A stretch of 64,000 nucleotides of DNA from Rhizobium sp. R634 (GCF_002211305.1 NZ_LOKW01000025.1:124001-188000); one strand, 5' to 3'; counted from the first letter of the stretch, positions 32,580 through 43,210 are shown. A program made the numbers and translations. The notes: a model not told the origin generated them from the sequence alone.

Positions 32580-35500
32580 ATGTCTATTGCCAATCTTTCT
32601 CCGAGCCTTCCGCGCGACCCCGATACGAAGCAGATCGATCACAATGATTCGATCCGCTCGACCTATCTTTCCATCGAGGACATCAAGGCGATGGGCGAGG
32701 CGGTCGCCCGCAACGGCGTCAGCAAGTTGCCGGCTTTCGCCCCCTTCGATTTCTTCGCGCGCCATAAGGAAAACGAGAAGGAAATCCTGCGCGTTTACCG
32801 CACCACGGCAACGGACGTCGAGGCTGGAGAGACGATCACCCCGGCGGCGGAATGGCTGCTGGACAACCACTATATCGTCGAAGAAGCGATCCAGGAGGTG
32901 CGGCGCGACTTTCCCCGGCGTTTCTACCGCGAATTGCCGACTATTTCTGTCGGGGGTGTCGAGATACCGCGAACCCTGGTCCTTGCCTGGCTCTATGTCG
33001 CCCATACCCACAGCACGATCTCGCAGGAAAGCCTGACGGCGCTGGTCGACGGCTTCCAGACCAGCGAGACGCTCCGGATCGGTGAACTCTGGGCCCTGCC
33101 CTCGCTCGTGCGCTATGTGCTGGTGGAAAACCTTCGCCGTATTTCGAGCCGTGTGGAAGCCAGCCGCCGGCTGCGCCGGCGCGCCAACGAGGCGGCCGAC
33201 GAATTGGTCCGCCTGACCGATCCGGCAAAGGCTGCCGCCTATCTGAAGACGCTGGAGCCGCTTGCCGAGGACAATACCTTCTCGACGCAGTTCCTCTACC
33301 GCCTGCGCGACGGCTCGCAGACATCGAGCCTGGCGATCACTTGGCTCGACGAGCGGCTGGAAGAGCTCGGCCGCAATACCGAAGAGGCGACGACCGCCGA
33401 ACACAGCCGCCTGTCTTCCGGCAACGTGACGATGGGCAACATCATCCGCAGCCTTCGCGAGATCGACGATACGGAATGGTCGGTCTGGGTCGAACAGGTC
33501 AGCCACGTCGATAAGCTGCTGTGGGAGCATTCTGACTACGGCATCCTCGATTCCGGCTCGCGCAACAAATACCGCAAGCAGATCGAGAAGCTGGCCAAGC
33601 GCTCGCCGCTGACGGAAATGGAAATCGCCCAGTTGGCGCTCGACATGACGGAAGAGGCCAAGGCCTCCGGCGAGCCGCAGCCGCACGAACCGAATGTCGG
33701 CGGCTTCCTGTCCGGCGCGCAGCGGCCGAAGCTCGAGGCGCGGGCGAATTACCGCCCGACGATCACCCAGCATTTCGTCCGCGCCGTGCGCCAGTTCAAC
33801 TGGCTGGCGATCGCCGTTCCCGTCATGCTGCTGACCGTCATCGCCATGGCTGTCGTCGGCAAGTTCATGGCGAATGCCGGCATGGGTCCGCTCGAGATCG
33901 CCGTGCTGCTGATCATGTTCTCGCTGCCGGCCTCGGAAGGCGCGACAGGCCTCTTCAACACTCTGCTGTCCTTCTTCGTGACGCCGGCGCGGCTCGTCGG
34001 CTACGAATTCAAGGAAGGCATTCCGGAGGATGCGCGCACGCTGCTCGTCGTGCCCTGCCTGATCTCCAACCGCGACAGCGTCGACGATCAGGTGCGCAAT
34101 CTCGAGGTTCATTATCTCGCCAATCCGCGCGGCGAGATCTATTTTGCGCTGCTGAGCGATTGGCCCGACAGCGACGCCGAGGAGACGGCCGCCGATCTCG
34201 AGGTTCTCGACTATGCAAGGCGTGAGATCGCCAATCTTTCCGCCCGCTATGCCTATGACGGCAAGACGCGCTTCTACCTCCTGCATCGCCGCCGCCTCTA
34301 CAATCCCGCCGAAGGCGTGTGGATGGGCTGGGAGCGCAAGCGCGGCAAGCTGCACGAGCTGAACATGCTGCTGCGCGGCGACCGCGACACGACCTATCTG
34401 CCGGGCGCCAATGCGGTGCCGGCCAACGTGCAATATGTCATGACGCTCGATGCCGACACGCGCCTGATGCGCGATACCGTCACCAAACTCGTCGGCAAGC
34501 TCTACCACCCGATCAACCGCCCGGTCATCAATCCGAAAACCGGGCGCGTCGAGAGCGGCTACGGCGTGCTGCAGCCGCGCGTCACGCCGTCGCTGACGAC
34601 GGGCAAGGACGCATCGGTGTTCCAGCGCGTCTTTTCGATCAACCGCGGCCTCGACCCTTACGTCTTCACCGTTTCCGACGTCTATCAGGATCTCGCCGGC
34701 GAAGGCACCTTCACCGGCAAGGGCCTCTATCACGTCGATGCCTTCGAAGCGTCGCTGAAGGGCCGGATCGAGGAGAACTCGGTTCTCAGCCACGATCTTC
34801 TCGAAGGCTCGATGGCGCGCTGCGCGCTCGTCACCGATCTCGAACTGGTCGAGGATTTCCCGATCCGCTACGAGGTGGAAACATCGCGCCAGCATCGCTG
34901 GGCGCGCGGCGACTGGCAGCTTCTGCCTTACATGTTCAATCCGAAATACGGCGTCACGGCACTCGGCCGCTGGAAGATGTTCGACAATCTGCGCCGCTCG
35001 CTGACGCCGATCGCCTGGTTCTTCGCTTCGGTGCTCGGCTGGTACTTTATGGGTCCGCTCGGCGCGCTCGTCTGGCAGATTCTCCTGATCTTCTGCCTCT
35101 TCGTCGCGCCGACCCTATCGCTCATCAACGGCATCATCCCGCGCACCAGCGATATCGTCGCGCGTGCCCATCTCTATACGGTCTGGTCGGATATCACGGC
35201 CGCCAATGCGCAGGTCGCGCTGCGCATCGTTTTCATCGCCGATTCCGCGGCGATGATGGCGGATGCGATCGGCCGTTCGCTCTACCGCCTGCTCGTCAGC
35301 CGCAAGCTGATGCTGCAGTGGCGCACCGCTGCCAGCGTTCAGGCCGGCCGCCAGGGCACCCTCGCCTCTTATTATAAGGCGATGTGGCATGCGCCGGCGC
35401 TGGCGCTGCTGGCGCTCGCCTTCGCGGCGCTTCCCGGCGACAACGCCTTCCTCGTCGGCATTCCCTTCGCGCTGCTGTGGATCCTCTCGCCTGTCGTCGC

Positions 35501-38500
35501 CTGGTATGTCAGCCAGTCGGCCGAGACGGAAGACCGGCTCGAAGTCGCCGACTCGGTGTCCAGCGAACTGCGCAAGATCGCGCGCCGCACCTGGCGCTAT
35601 TTCGAGACCTTCACGACTCCTGAGCAGAACTACCTGCCGCCGGACAATATCCAGGAAACGCCGCATGTGATCGTCGCGGCGCGCACCTCGCCGACGAATA
35701 TCGGCGTCTACCTGCTCTCCGTCGTTTCCGGCCGGCATTTCGGCTGGTTCTCCTTCGAGGAGACGATCGAGCGGCTGGAACAGACGATCGCGACGATCGA
35801 CAAGATGGAGAAATTCCGCGGCCATCTGTTCAACTGGTATCACACCGATACGCTGCAGACGCTCGGACCGCGTTACGTCTCGGCGGTCGACAGCGGCAAT
35901 CTCGCCGGCCATCTGATCGCCATTTCGTCGGCTTGCCGCAACTGGGCGGAGGCGCCCTCGGCCCATATGCAGGGCAATCTCGACGGCGTCGGCGACACGG
36001 CCGGCATTCTCGGCGAGGTGCTGGCGGACCTGCCCGACGACCGCAAGACCGTGCGCCCGCTGCGCCGGCGCCTGGAAGAGCGCATCGTCGGCTTCCAGAA
36101 CGCGCTTGCCGCCGTCAAGCGCGAGCACGAATTCGCCTCGATCCGCATCATCAACCTCGCCGTTCTCGCGCGCGACATCGAAAAGCTCGCCGCCAATCTC
36201 GACCATGAGGTCAAGTCGAAGCAGAGCGAAGAGGTCACCCTATGGGCGGCGTCGCTGGTGAAGGTCTGCGAGGCGCATATATCGGATAGCACCTTCGACC
36301 TTTCCAAGGTCGACGACCTCAGGCCGCGCCTGGTGGCGCTGCGCGACAAGGCGCGCGATCTCGCCTTCTCGATGGATTTCGGCTTCCTGTTCCGGCCGGA
36401 GCGCCGCTTGCTGTCGATCGGCTACCGTGTCGAAAGTGGCGAGCTCGACCAGGCCTGCTACGATCTTCTCGCCTCGGAATGCCGCCTGACCAGCCTCTTC
36501 GGCATCGCCAAGGGTGACCTGCCGACCGAGCACTGGTACCGCCTCGGCCGCCAGGTCGTGCCTGTGGGATCACGCGGCGCGCTGGTCTCCTGGTCCGGTT
36601 CGATGTTCGAATATTTGATGCCGCCGCTCGTCATGCAGGAGCGCGGCGGAGGCATTCTCAACCAGACCAACAATCTGGTCGTCGTCGAACAGATGAACTA
36701 TACCCGCAAGCTCGGCATTCCGTGGGGCATTTCGGAAGCGGCCTTCAATGCCCGCGACCATAACCTCAACTATCAGTACACGAATTTCGGCGTGCCGACG
36801 CTCGGTCTGAAACGCGGCCTCGGCCACAATGCCGTCATTGCGCCCTATGCCTCGCTGCTGGCCAGCCAGTACGATCCGCCGGGTGCGCTGGAAAACCTGC
36901 AGAAGCTGCGCAAGCTCGGCGCGCTCGGCAAGTTCGGCTTCCATGACGCCGTCGACTTCACGCCGACGCGCGTGCCGGAAGGCAAGAAATGCGCGGTGGT
37001 CTACAATTATTATGCCCACCATCACGGCATGTCGATCGCGGCCGTCGCCAACGTCGCCTTCAACGGCCATCTGCGCGAGCTCTTCCACTCCGACCCGGTG
37101 ATCGAGGCGGCCGAACTGCTGCTGCAGGAAAAGGCGCCGCGCGACATTCCGGTGATGAGCGGCAAGCATGAATCCGATACGCCGGCCAGCATCCAGGACG
37201 ATTTGCTGCGGCCGGAGATCAGGAAGATCAGCGACCCGGCCTCGCGCGACCGTGAACTCGTCTTCCTGTCCAACGGCCACTACTCCATGATGCTGACGGC
37301 GACGGGCGCCGGCTATTCCCGCTGGAACGGTCTTACCGTTTCCCGCTGGAAGGCCGATCCGACGGAAGACCGTTGGGGCACCTTCATCTTCCTGCGCGAT
37401 ACCGCTACCAACGAATGGTGGTCGGCGACAGCAGAGCCGAAGGGTGTCGAGGGCGAAAAGATCAAGGTCGAATTCGCCGACGAGAAGGCGCAGTTCACGA
37501 AGACAGTCGGCGACCTGACGAGCGAGGTGGAATGCATCATTGCGACCGAGCATGATGCCGAGGCCCGCCGCGTCACCCTCCTCAACATGGGCACTGAAGA
37601 CCGCTTCATCGAAGTCACCTCCTACCTCGAACCGGTTATTACCTCCGACGATACCGACAATGCGCATCCGGCCTTCGCCCGGATGTTCATCAGGACCGAG
37701 ATCGGCAAGCGTGGCGACGTCATTCGCGCGGAGCGCAACAAGCGCGATCCGAACGAGCCGAATATCAGCATCGCCCATCTGATCGTCGACAATGCCGGCG
37801 ACACCCGTCACACCGAGTTCGAGACCGACCGGCGCAAGTTCATCGGCCGCGGCCGCAGCCTTGCCGATGCGGCGGCCTTCGATCCCGGCGCGACGCTTTC
37901 CGGCAGCGACGGCTTCATGCTCGACGCCGTCATGTCGCTGCGCCGCACCGTGCGCGTGCCGGCCGGCAAGAAGGTCAGCGTGTTCTTCTGGACGATCGCG
38001 GCACCGAGCCGCGACGAGGTCGACAAGGCGGTCAACCGCTACCGTCACCCCGACGCCTTCAACCACGAACTCGTCCAGGCCTGGACGCGCACACAGGTGC
38101 AGATGCGCCATGTCGGCGTCACCTCGCAGCAGGCGGCGGCCTTCCAGCATCTCGGACGCTACCTCGTCTATCCCGACATGCAGCTGCGCAAGGATGAGGC
38201 GACCGTCGAGGCCGGCCTGCAGTCGCAATCGGCCCTCTGGCCGCTGGCGATCTCCGGCGACTTCCCGATCTTCACCCTGCGCGTCAACGACGACATGGAT
38301 CTCGACATCGCCCGCGAGGCGCTGCTGGCGCAGGAATATCTGCGTTCGCGCGGCGTCACCGCCGATCTCGTCATCATGAACGAACGCGCTTCTTCCTATG
38401 CGCAGGACATGCAGCACGCGCTCGACGCCATGTGCGAGAACGTGCGCCGCATGGGCCAGGCCGATGGGCTGCGCCAGCACATCTTCGCCGTCCGCAAGGA

Positions 38501-41099
38501 TCTGATGGAGGAAAGCACCTATCACGCGCTGATCGCGGCTTCCCGCGTCACCCTGCATGCCAAGAACGGCAAGGTGGTCGATCAGATCAGCCGCGCCGTC
38601 GCGCTGTTTGCACCCTCCAAGGAGGAACAGCAGGAGATGGAGCGGGCCGAGCGAAACAAAGTTCCGGTCAAGCGCGTCACCCCGGTGCCGCCGCCTGTTG
38701 TGCCCGCCGTGGTCATCGAAGAGGAAGGCGATCTCGACTTCTGGAACGGCATCGGCGGCTTTGCCCGCGACGGCCGCGAATATGTCGTTCGTCTTCCCGG
38801 CGGCCATGCGACGCCGCAGCCCTGGATCAACGTGATCTCCAACGACAAGTTCGGCTTCCACGTCTCGGCGGAAGGGGCGGGCTTCACCTGGAGCGTCAAT
38901 TCACGCGACTACCAGCTGACCTCCTGGTCGAACGATGCGGTGGTCAACCGTTCGGGCGAGGCCTTCTATCTCGCCGATCTCGACAGCGGTGCTGTTATGA
39001 CGCCCTTCGCGGCACTCTCGCGCCGGCCGGACATTCGTTTCGAAGCCCGCCACGGGCTCGGCTATTCGGTCTTCTCGAGCATCCAGCATGATATCGCGCT
39101 GGAGCTGACGCAGACGATCGCCCGCGACAAGCCGGTAAAGCTGCAGCGCCTGCGTCTGCGCAACACCGGTTCGACCGGCCGCAAGCTGCGTCTCTATGGT
39201 TATGTCGAATGGATCCTCGGCAATAATCCGGGCCGCACGGCGCCCTTCATCCTGTCGCGGCATGATGGGGAGACGGGCGCGCTGTTCGCCACCAATCCTT
39301 ACAGCATCGACCACTCCAACCGCATTGCCTTCTTCGCGGCGAGCGAGACGCTTTCGAGCTTCTCGGCAAGCCGGCGGGAATTCATCGGCAAGGCGGGAAC
39401 GATCCAGACCCCGCAGGCCGTCACCTCGGCCGCCGTGCTTTCCGGTGCGACGGAACTCGACGGCGATCCGGCCGCGGCTCTCGCGATCGACATCGAGCTT
39501 GGCGCCGGCGAGGAGCGTGACTTCACCTTCTTCCTCGGCGATACCAAGACCGAAGACGAGGCGCGTGAGGTTATCGCCGGCACCCGCGAGGCTTCGTTCG
39601 ACGATGCCGTCGAGGCGAACCGCGCCTTCTGGCGTGAGTTCACCGGCCGGCTGCAGATCTCGACCCCGGATCGCGGGATGAACAATCTCGTCAATAGCTG
39701 GCTGCCCTATCAGAGCCTCGGCTGCCGCATCATGGCCCGCACTGCCTTCTACCAGGCGAGCGGTGCCTTCGGCTTCCGCGATCAGTTGCAGGACACGCTG
39801 GCCTTCCTGCTGCATGAACCTTCGATCGCCCGAGGGCAGATCCTGAATGCCGCCTCGCGTCAATTCCGCGAGGGGGACGTGCAGCATTGGTGGCTGCCGG
39901 GAACGGGTGCGGGCGTTCGCACCCTGATCTCGGACGATGTCGTCTGGCTGAGCTATGCGATCCATCACTATTGCAGTGTTACCGGCGACAAGAGCGTGCT
40001 CGATGAGGAGCTTGCCTTCCTCGAAGGCCCCGCTCTTCTGGAGGGGCAGCACGATTCCTTCTACAAGCCGGAGATTTCCGAGGATAAGGCGAGCGTCTAC
40101 GAACACGCGGCGCTGGCGCTCGATCTCGCCATCGCCCGCAAGGGCGCAAACGGCCTGCCGCTGTTCCTCGGCGGCGACTGGAACGATGGCATGAACCGCG
40201 TCGGCATTGGCGGGCGCGGCACCAGCGTCTGGCTCGGCTGGTTCCTGGCGGGGGCATTGCGCTCCTTCATTCCCTATGCCGAAGAGCGCGGCGACACGGC
40301 CCGCGTGGAGCGCTGGTCGGCGCATCTCACCGAGTTGAAGAAGGCGCTCGAAACCGCGGCATGGGACGGAGGCTACTATCGCCGCGGCACGTTCGACGAC
40401 GGCGCGCTGCTCGGTTCCAAGGAAAGCCCGGAATGCCGGATCGACTCGATCGCGCAGTCCTGGAGCGTTCTGTCCGGCGAGGGCGACCCGGCCCGCGCCG
40501 TCAAGGCGATGGATGCCGTGCTCGATCAGCTGGTCGACGAGGAAGCCCGCATCATCCGGCTGTTCACGCCGCCTTTCGTCAATTCCGCGCGGGATCCCGG
40601 CTATATCAAGGCCTATCCGCCGGGAGTGCGTGAAAACGGCGGGCAATATACCCATGCCGCGACCTGGGTGGTGATGGCGCTGGCAGAGCTGAAGCGCGGC
40701 GACGATGCGTTGCGCTGCTTCCAGATCCTCAATCCGATCACCCACGCGCTCGACAAGGCTTCGGCGGAACAGTATCGCGTCGAACCCTACGTCGTGGCAG
40801 CCGACGTCTACGGTCATGAGCCCTATACGTCGCGCGGCGGCTGGACCTGGTACACGGGCTCCGCAGGCTGGCTCTACCGCGCTGCCGTCGAAGGCATTCT
40901 CGGTATCCGCCTGAAGGACGGCCGGCTTTACGTGCGCCCGTCGCTTCCGTCGGAATGGGACGGATTTGCGGCAGAGGTGGAGCAGGCAGGCGGCAAATAC
41001 CGCATTTCGGTCTCAAAAGCGTCCAATGCCAGCGGCTACACTCTGTCGATCAACGGCAGCGAAGTCACCGATCCCGAAGAGGGATATCCGCTCGGATAG
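32580..41099 (+). CDS. ndvB: Cyclic beta-1,2-glucan synthase NdvB/ChvB
   Basis: 2839 residues, matching the ~2.8 kb-residue NdvB/ChvB family. It builds cyclic beta-1,2-glucan from UDP-glucose on itself as protein primer. An N-terminal cytoplasmic part is followed by membrane segments near residues 405-470, 810-853 and 938-977. The glycosyltransferase (GT84) motifs are DAD near residue 624-626 and QHRW near 771. The C-terminal half is GH94-like (GDWNDGMNRVG near 2533), which controls ring size by phosphorolysis. The ATG at 32580 is used. Cyclic glucans are needed for osmotic adaptation and symbiosis. opgC follows it. Confidence 0.98.
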   Translation: MSIANLSPSLPRDPDTKQIDHNDSIRSTYLSIEDIKAMGEAVARNGVSKLPAFAPFDFFARHKENEKEILRVYRTTATDVEAGETITPAAEWLLDNHYIVEEAIQEVRRDFPRRFYRELPTISVGGVEIPRTLVLAWLYVAHTHSTISQESLTALVDGFQTSETLRIGELWALPSLVRYVLVENLRRISSRVEASRRLRRRANEAADELVRLTDPAKAAAYLKTLEPLAEDNTFSTQFLYRLRDGSQTSSLAITWLDERLEELGRNTEEATTAEHSRLSSGNVTMGNIIRSLREIDDTEWSVWVEQVSHVDKLLWEHSDYGILDSGSRNKYRKQIEKLAKRSPLTEMEIAQLALDMTEEAKASGEPQPHEPNVGGFLSGAQRPKLEARANYRPTITQHFVRAVRQFNWLAIAVPVMLLTVIAMAVVGKFMANAGMGPLEIAVLLIMFSLPASEGATGLFNTLLSFFVTPARLVGYEFKEGIPEDARTLLVVPCLISNRDSVDDQVRNLEVHYLANPRGEIYFALLSDWPDSDAEETAADLEVLDYARREIANLSARYAYDGKTRFYLLHRRRLYNPAEGVWMGWERKRGKLHELNMLLRGDRDTTYLPGANAVPANVQYVMTLDADTRLMRDTVTKLVGKLYHPINRPVINPKTGRVESGYGVLQPRVTPSLTTGKDASVFQRVFSINRGLDPYVFTVSDVYQDLAGEGTFTGKGLYHVDAFEASLKGRIEENSVLSHDLLEGSMARCALVTDLELVEDFPIRYEVETSRQHRWARGDWQLLPYMFNPKYGVTALGRWKMFDNLRRSLTPIAWFFASVLGWYFMGPLGALVWQILLIFCLFVAPTLSLINGIIPRTSDIVARAHLYTVWSDITAANAQVALRIVFIADSAAMMADAIGRSLYRLLVSRKLMLQWRTAASVQAGRQGTLASYYKAMWHAPALALLALAFAALPGDNAFLVGIPFALLWILSPVVAWYVSQSAETEDRLEVADSVSSELRKIARRTWRYFETFTTPEQNYLPPDNIQETPHVIVAARTSPTNIGVYLLSVVSGRHFGWFSFEETIERLEQTIATIDKMEKFRGHLFNWYHTDTLQTLGPRYVSAVDSGNLAGHLIAISSACRNWAEAPSAHMQGNLDGVGDTAGILGEVLADLPDDRKTVRPLRRRLEERIVGFQNALAAVKREHEFASIRIINLAVLARDIEKLAANLDHEVKSKQSEEVTLWAASLVKVCEAHISDSTFDLSKVDDLRPRLVALRDKARDLAFSMDFGFLFRPERRLLSIGYRVESGELDQACYDLLASECRLTSLFGIAKGDLPTEHWYRLGRQVVPVGSRGALVSWSGSMFEYLMPPLVMQERGGGILNQTNNLVVVEQMNYTRKLGIPWGISEAAFNARDHNLNYQYTNFGVPTLGLKRGLGHNAVIAPYASLLASQYDPPGALENLQKLRKLGALGKFGFHDAVDFTPTRVPEGKKCAVVYNYYAHHHGMSIAAVANVAFNGHLRELFHSDPVIEAAELLLQEKAPRDIPVMSGKHESDTPASIQDDLLRPEIRKISDPASRDRELVFLSNGHYSMMLTATGAGYSRWNGLTVSRWKADPTEDRWGTFIFLRDTATNEWWSATAEPKGVEGEKIKVEFADEKAQFTKTVGDLTSEVECIIATEHDAEARRVTLLNMGTEDRFIEVTSYLEPVITSDDTDNAHPAFARMFIRTEIGKRGDVIRAERNKRDPNEPNISIAHLIVDNAGDTRHTEFETDRRKFIGRGRSLADAAAFDPGATLSGSDGFMLDAVMSLRRTVRVPAGKKVSVFFWTIAAPSRDEVDKAVNRYRHPDAFNHELVQAWTRTQVQMRHVGVTSQQAAAFQHLGRYLVYPDMQLRKDEATVEAGLQSQSALWPLAISGDFPIFTLRVNDDMDLDIAREALLAQEYLRSRGVTADLVIMNERASSYAQDMQHALDAMCENVRRMGQADGLRQHIFAVRKDLMEESTYHALIAASRVTLHAKNGKVVDQISRAVALFAPSKEEQQEMERAERNKVPVKRVTPVPPPVVPAVVIEEEGDLDFWNGIGGFARDGREYVVRLPGGHATPQPWINVISNDKFGFHVSAEGAGFTWSVNSRDYQLTSWSNDAVVNRSGEAFYLADLDSGAVMTPFAALSRRPDIRFEARHGLGYSVFSSIQHDIALELTQTIARDKPVKLQRLRLRNTGSTGRKLRLYGYVEWILGNNPGRTAPFILSRHDGETGALFATNPYSIDHSNRIAFFAASETLSSFSASRREFIGKAGTIQTPQAVTSAAVLSGATELDGDPAAALAIDIELGAGEERDFTFFLGDTKTEDEAREVIAGTREASFDDAVEANRAFWREFTGRLQISTPDRGMNNLVNSWLPYQSLGCRIMARTAFYQASGAFGFRDQLQDTLAFLLHEPSIARGQILNAASRQFREGDVQHWWLPGTGAGVRTLISDDVVWLSYAIHHYCSVTGDKSVLDEELAFLEGPALLEGQHDSFYKPEISEDKASVYEHAALALDLAIARKGANGLPLFLGGDWNDGMNRVGIGGRGTSVWLGWFLAGALRSFIPYAEERGDTARVERWSAHLTELKKALETAAWDGGYYRRGTFDDGALLGSKESPECRIDSIAQSWSVLSGEGDPARAVKAMDAVLDQLVDEEARIIRLFTPPFVNSARDPGYIKAYPPGVRENGGQYTHAATWVVMALAELKRGDDALRCFQILNPITHALDKASAEQYRVEPYVVAADVYGHEPYTSRGGWTWYTGSAGWLYRAAVEGILGIRLKDGRLYVRPSLPSEWDGFAAEVEQAGGKYRISVSKASNASGYTLSINGSEVTDPEEGYPLG

Positions 41100-41131
41100 C
41101 AGCGTTCTCCACGCTGAGGAACACGGCGATT

Positions 41132-41167
41132 CGCGACGGCCAAAGGGAACCCTTTTGGCCGTCGTCG
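41132..41167. repeat. Strong hairpin between ndvB and opgC
   Basis: CGACGGCCAAAGG and CCTTTTGGCCGTCG pair around a GAAC loop. There is no T-run, so it is more likely a stability or attenuation structure than a simple terminator. It sits in the 101 bp between ndvB stop and opgC start. Confidence 0.6.
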
Positions 41168-41200
41168 CGTTTGCAAAATCGGATAACAGGAGAAACCTCT

Positions 41201-42439
41201 ATGGCAAGCACGCTGACCGAAGCCATCGGCGCCGAGCGCAGTTGCTTATCCGCGGCTGCGCCGGGACGCGATACACGGCTTGATGTGCTGCGTGGCCTGG
41301 CCCTGATCATGATTTTCATCAATCATGTTCCCGGGCAGATTTTCGAATATGTGACGACCAAGAATTTCGGCTTCTCCGATGCGGCGGAGGCTTTCGTCCT
41401 GATCTCCGGCATTGCCGTCGGCCTCGCCTACGGGTCCCGCTTCAAGCCGGGTGCGCGCATCAAGACGGCGATCAAGGCGGCGCGGCGCGCCTTCACGCTG
41501 TACCTTGCCCATATGATCACCACCTTCATGACCCTGGCATTGTTCATCTGCGGCGCCTGGCTGTTCCACCGGCCGGGATTGCTGGTCGAAATCAATATCC
41601 TGGCGGTTCTCATGAACCTGAAGGAAGGCATTCCGGCGCTGCTGCTGCTCGGCCACCAGATCGGCTACAACAACATCCTGCCGATGTATGGCGCGCTGTT
41701 GCTGATGGTGCCGGTCATTCTGCTGCTCAATGCGCGCAGCCCGCTGCTGGCGCTCGCCGTCTCCGGCACGGTCTGGCTGCTTGCCGGCATCTATGAGGTG
41801 GCGCCGCACAACCTGCTGATCGAGGGCTACTGGTTCCTCAATCCGCTCTCCTGGCAGTTCCTGTTTACGATCGGCATCGTCTCGATCCTGCATATCAAGC
41901 GCGGCGGCACAATCCCGCGCCATCCGCTGCTGTTTGCGGCTGCTGCCGGCTACGTGCTGCTGTCTTTCGTCTGGGTCATGGGCCATCTCTGGGCCTTCGG
42001 CAACTCGCTGGCGGCACTTGGCTTGCCGACCGTCATCACAGGCTTCGACAAGACCTTCCTGTCGCTGCCGCGACTGCTGCATGTGCTGGCGCTGACTTAT
42101 CTGGTCATCAGCATTCCCGCAGTTTCGCGTATCCTGCGCCGTCCCGCCGACCATCCGCTGACGATCCTCGGCCGTCATTCGCTGAACATCTTCGTCGCCG
42201 GCACGATCCTCGCCATGGTGGGACAGGTGGTGCTCTACATCACCAACAAGGATCCGCTGGTCGGGCCGCTCTTCGTCATAGCGGGGATCGCGACGCAATT
42301 TGCCTACGCCTACTATCTCGAGCACAAGCGCCAGCAGGACAAGGTCAGGGGCAAACTGGTCACCGAGCCCGCCACCATACCCGTCCCCGTTCGTGTCCGC
42401 GGGGCAGCCAACGCCTATCACAGGGCCGATCGGAAATAA
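41201..42439 (+). CDS. opgC: OpgC-type cyclic glucan acyltransferase
   Basis: 412 residues with about 10 membrane segments of the OpgC/acyltransferase-3-like family. The N-terminus DTRLDVLRGLALIMIFINHVPG carries the RG...I.INH motif with the putative catalytic His. OpgC adds succinyl groups to osmoregulated periplasmic glucans, giving them negative charge. The ATG at 41201 has AGGAGA upstream. Upstream open frame is a shadow of ndvB. Placement directly behind ndvB supports the role. Confidence 0.9.
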   Translation: MASTLTEAIGAERSCLSAAAPGRDTRLDVLRGLALIMIFINHVPGQIFEYVTTKNFGFSDAAEAFVLISGIAVGLAYGSRFKPGARIKTAIKAARRAFTLYLAHMITTFMTLALFICGAWLFHRPGLLVEINILAVLMNLKEGIPALLLLGHQIGYNNILPMYGALLLMVPVILLLNARSPLLALAVSGTVWLLAGIYEVAPHNLLIEGYWFLNPLSWQFLFTIGIVSILHIKRGGTIPRHPLLFAAAAGYVLLSFVWVMGHLWAFGNSLAALGLPTVITGFDKTFLSLPRLLHVLALTYLVISIPAVSRILRRPADHPLTILGRHSLNIFVAGTILAMVGQVVLYITNKDPLVGPLFVIAGIATQFAYAYYLEHKRQQDKVRGKLVTEPATIPVPVRVRGAANAYHRADRK

Positions 42440-42463
42440 CACTCGGTCTTCGATCGACATGAG

Positions 42464-42497
42464 GAGCCGGTGGCTGATGGCCGCCGGCTCAATTTTT
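42464..42497 (+). terminator. Terminator of opgC
   Basis: GAGCCGG and CCGGCTC (42464-42470 and 42484-42490) with an inner GGC/GCC pair, followed by AATTTTT. The 3' arm overlaps the stop codon of the convergent VOC gene. Confidence 0.7.
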
Positions 42498-42842
42498 ATG
42501 GGCGAGGATGTTCACCAGTCTGCCGAAGGGGTCGCGCACGTAAAAGCGCCTGACACCCCAAGGTTCGTCGGCCGGGCCGTATTCGATCGGAAGCCCGGCG
42601 GTCTTCATCGCCTCGAAAGCGGCATCGAGCTCGTCCACCTCGATCGAGAGATCGGGCACCGGCGTTCCGGAACCGCCTTGGGTGGCGACGCTCACCTGAA
42701 CGTTCATCGGCCTGGCGGCGCCAAAGGTCGTAATCCAGCCGTAATCCATCACCACGTCGAGACCGAGGATATCCTGGTAGAAGCGCCTGGCCGGCGTGAT
42801 GTCGGGCGCCTCGATATTGGCGACGATGCGCAGGACCTTCAT
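42489..42842 (-). CDS. VOC/glyoxalase-fold protein
   Basis: 117 residues of the vicinal oxygen chelate superfamily: KVLRIVANIEAPDITPARRFYQDILGL at the front and DPFGRLVNILAHK at the end, with the expected beta-alpha-beta-beta-beta repeat. Many such small proteins are glyoxalases, dioxygenases or antibiotic-binding proteins; the ligand is unknown here. The ATG at 42842 is chosen over 42857 because the conserved strand begins at once. Confidence 0.82.
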   Translation of the reverse strand: MKVLRIVANIEAPDITPARRFYQDILGLDVVMDYGWITTFGAARPMNVQVSVATQGGSGTPVPDLSIEVDELDAAFEAMKTAGLPIEYGPADEPWGVRRFYVRDPFGRLVNILAHKN

Positions 42843-42959
42843 GGGGTTTCCTTCCAATGCTTGGGGACAAGGCGGAAGGTAGGAAGATCGGTAGGAGCGT
42901 CAATTGGTTTGGGCTTGCAACGCGGACGTTGCAGAGTGTGACACTCTCTCTGCTGTGCC

Positions 42960-43097
42960 GGGCATCTCCCCCACAAGAAGGGAGATTGGCCAGTGGTTGG
43001 CCCCCAGTCCCTTTCCGCCGCCGTGCGGAACAGGTTCGTTGTTGGCTGGGGAAACTATCGCGCCCAGCCAATCTCCTCACTTGTGGGGAAGATTCCC
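42960..43097. repeat. Large inverted repeat (rhizobial intergenic element)
   Basis: Arms of about 31 bp, 42960-42990 and 43067-43097, are inverted and roughly 80-85 percent alike by eye (GGGCATCTCCCCCACAAG... versus the complement of ...CTTGTGGGGAAGATTCCC). The 76 bp between them carries an open loop. Such elements are frequent between rhizobial genes. It lies in the 424 bp gap between the VOC gene and ndvA, which otherwise holds only the ndvA terminator. Confidence 0.65.
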
Positions 43098-43210
43098 TGC
43101 AGGGGAGGAGGTGGCCCTATGGTACACCGTTGCTGTGTGTCGTCAGCACCGGTTTTGGAAACGAAGTCCTGAAGTGTGTCGCAGGAATTGGACTGGCTTA
43201 ACGCAACCAA

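Noticed and set aside
32502..40817. Antisense frames of 797, 763 and 638 codons within ndvB
   Set aside because: They oppose a single continuous 2839-residue conserved enzyme and show no family motif or ribosome-binding site.
40955..41200. Extension of opgC upstream of its ATG
   Set aside because: The extension overlaps the conserved end of ndvB in another frame, and the ATG at 41201 has its own ribosome-binding site.
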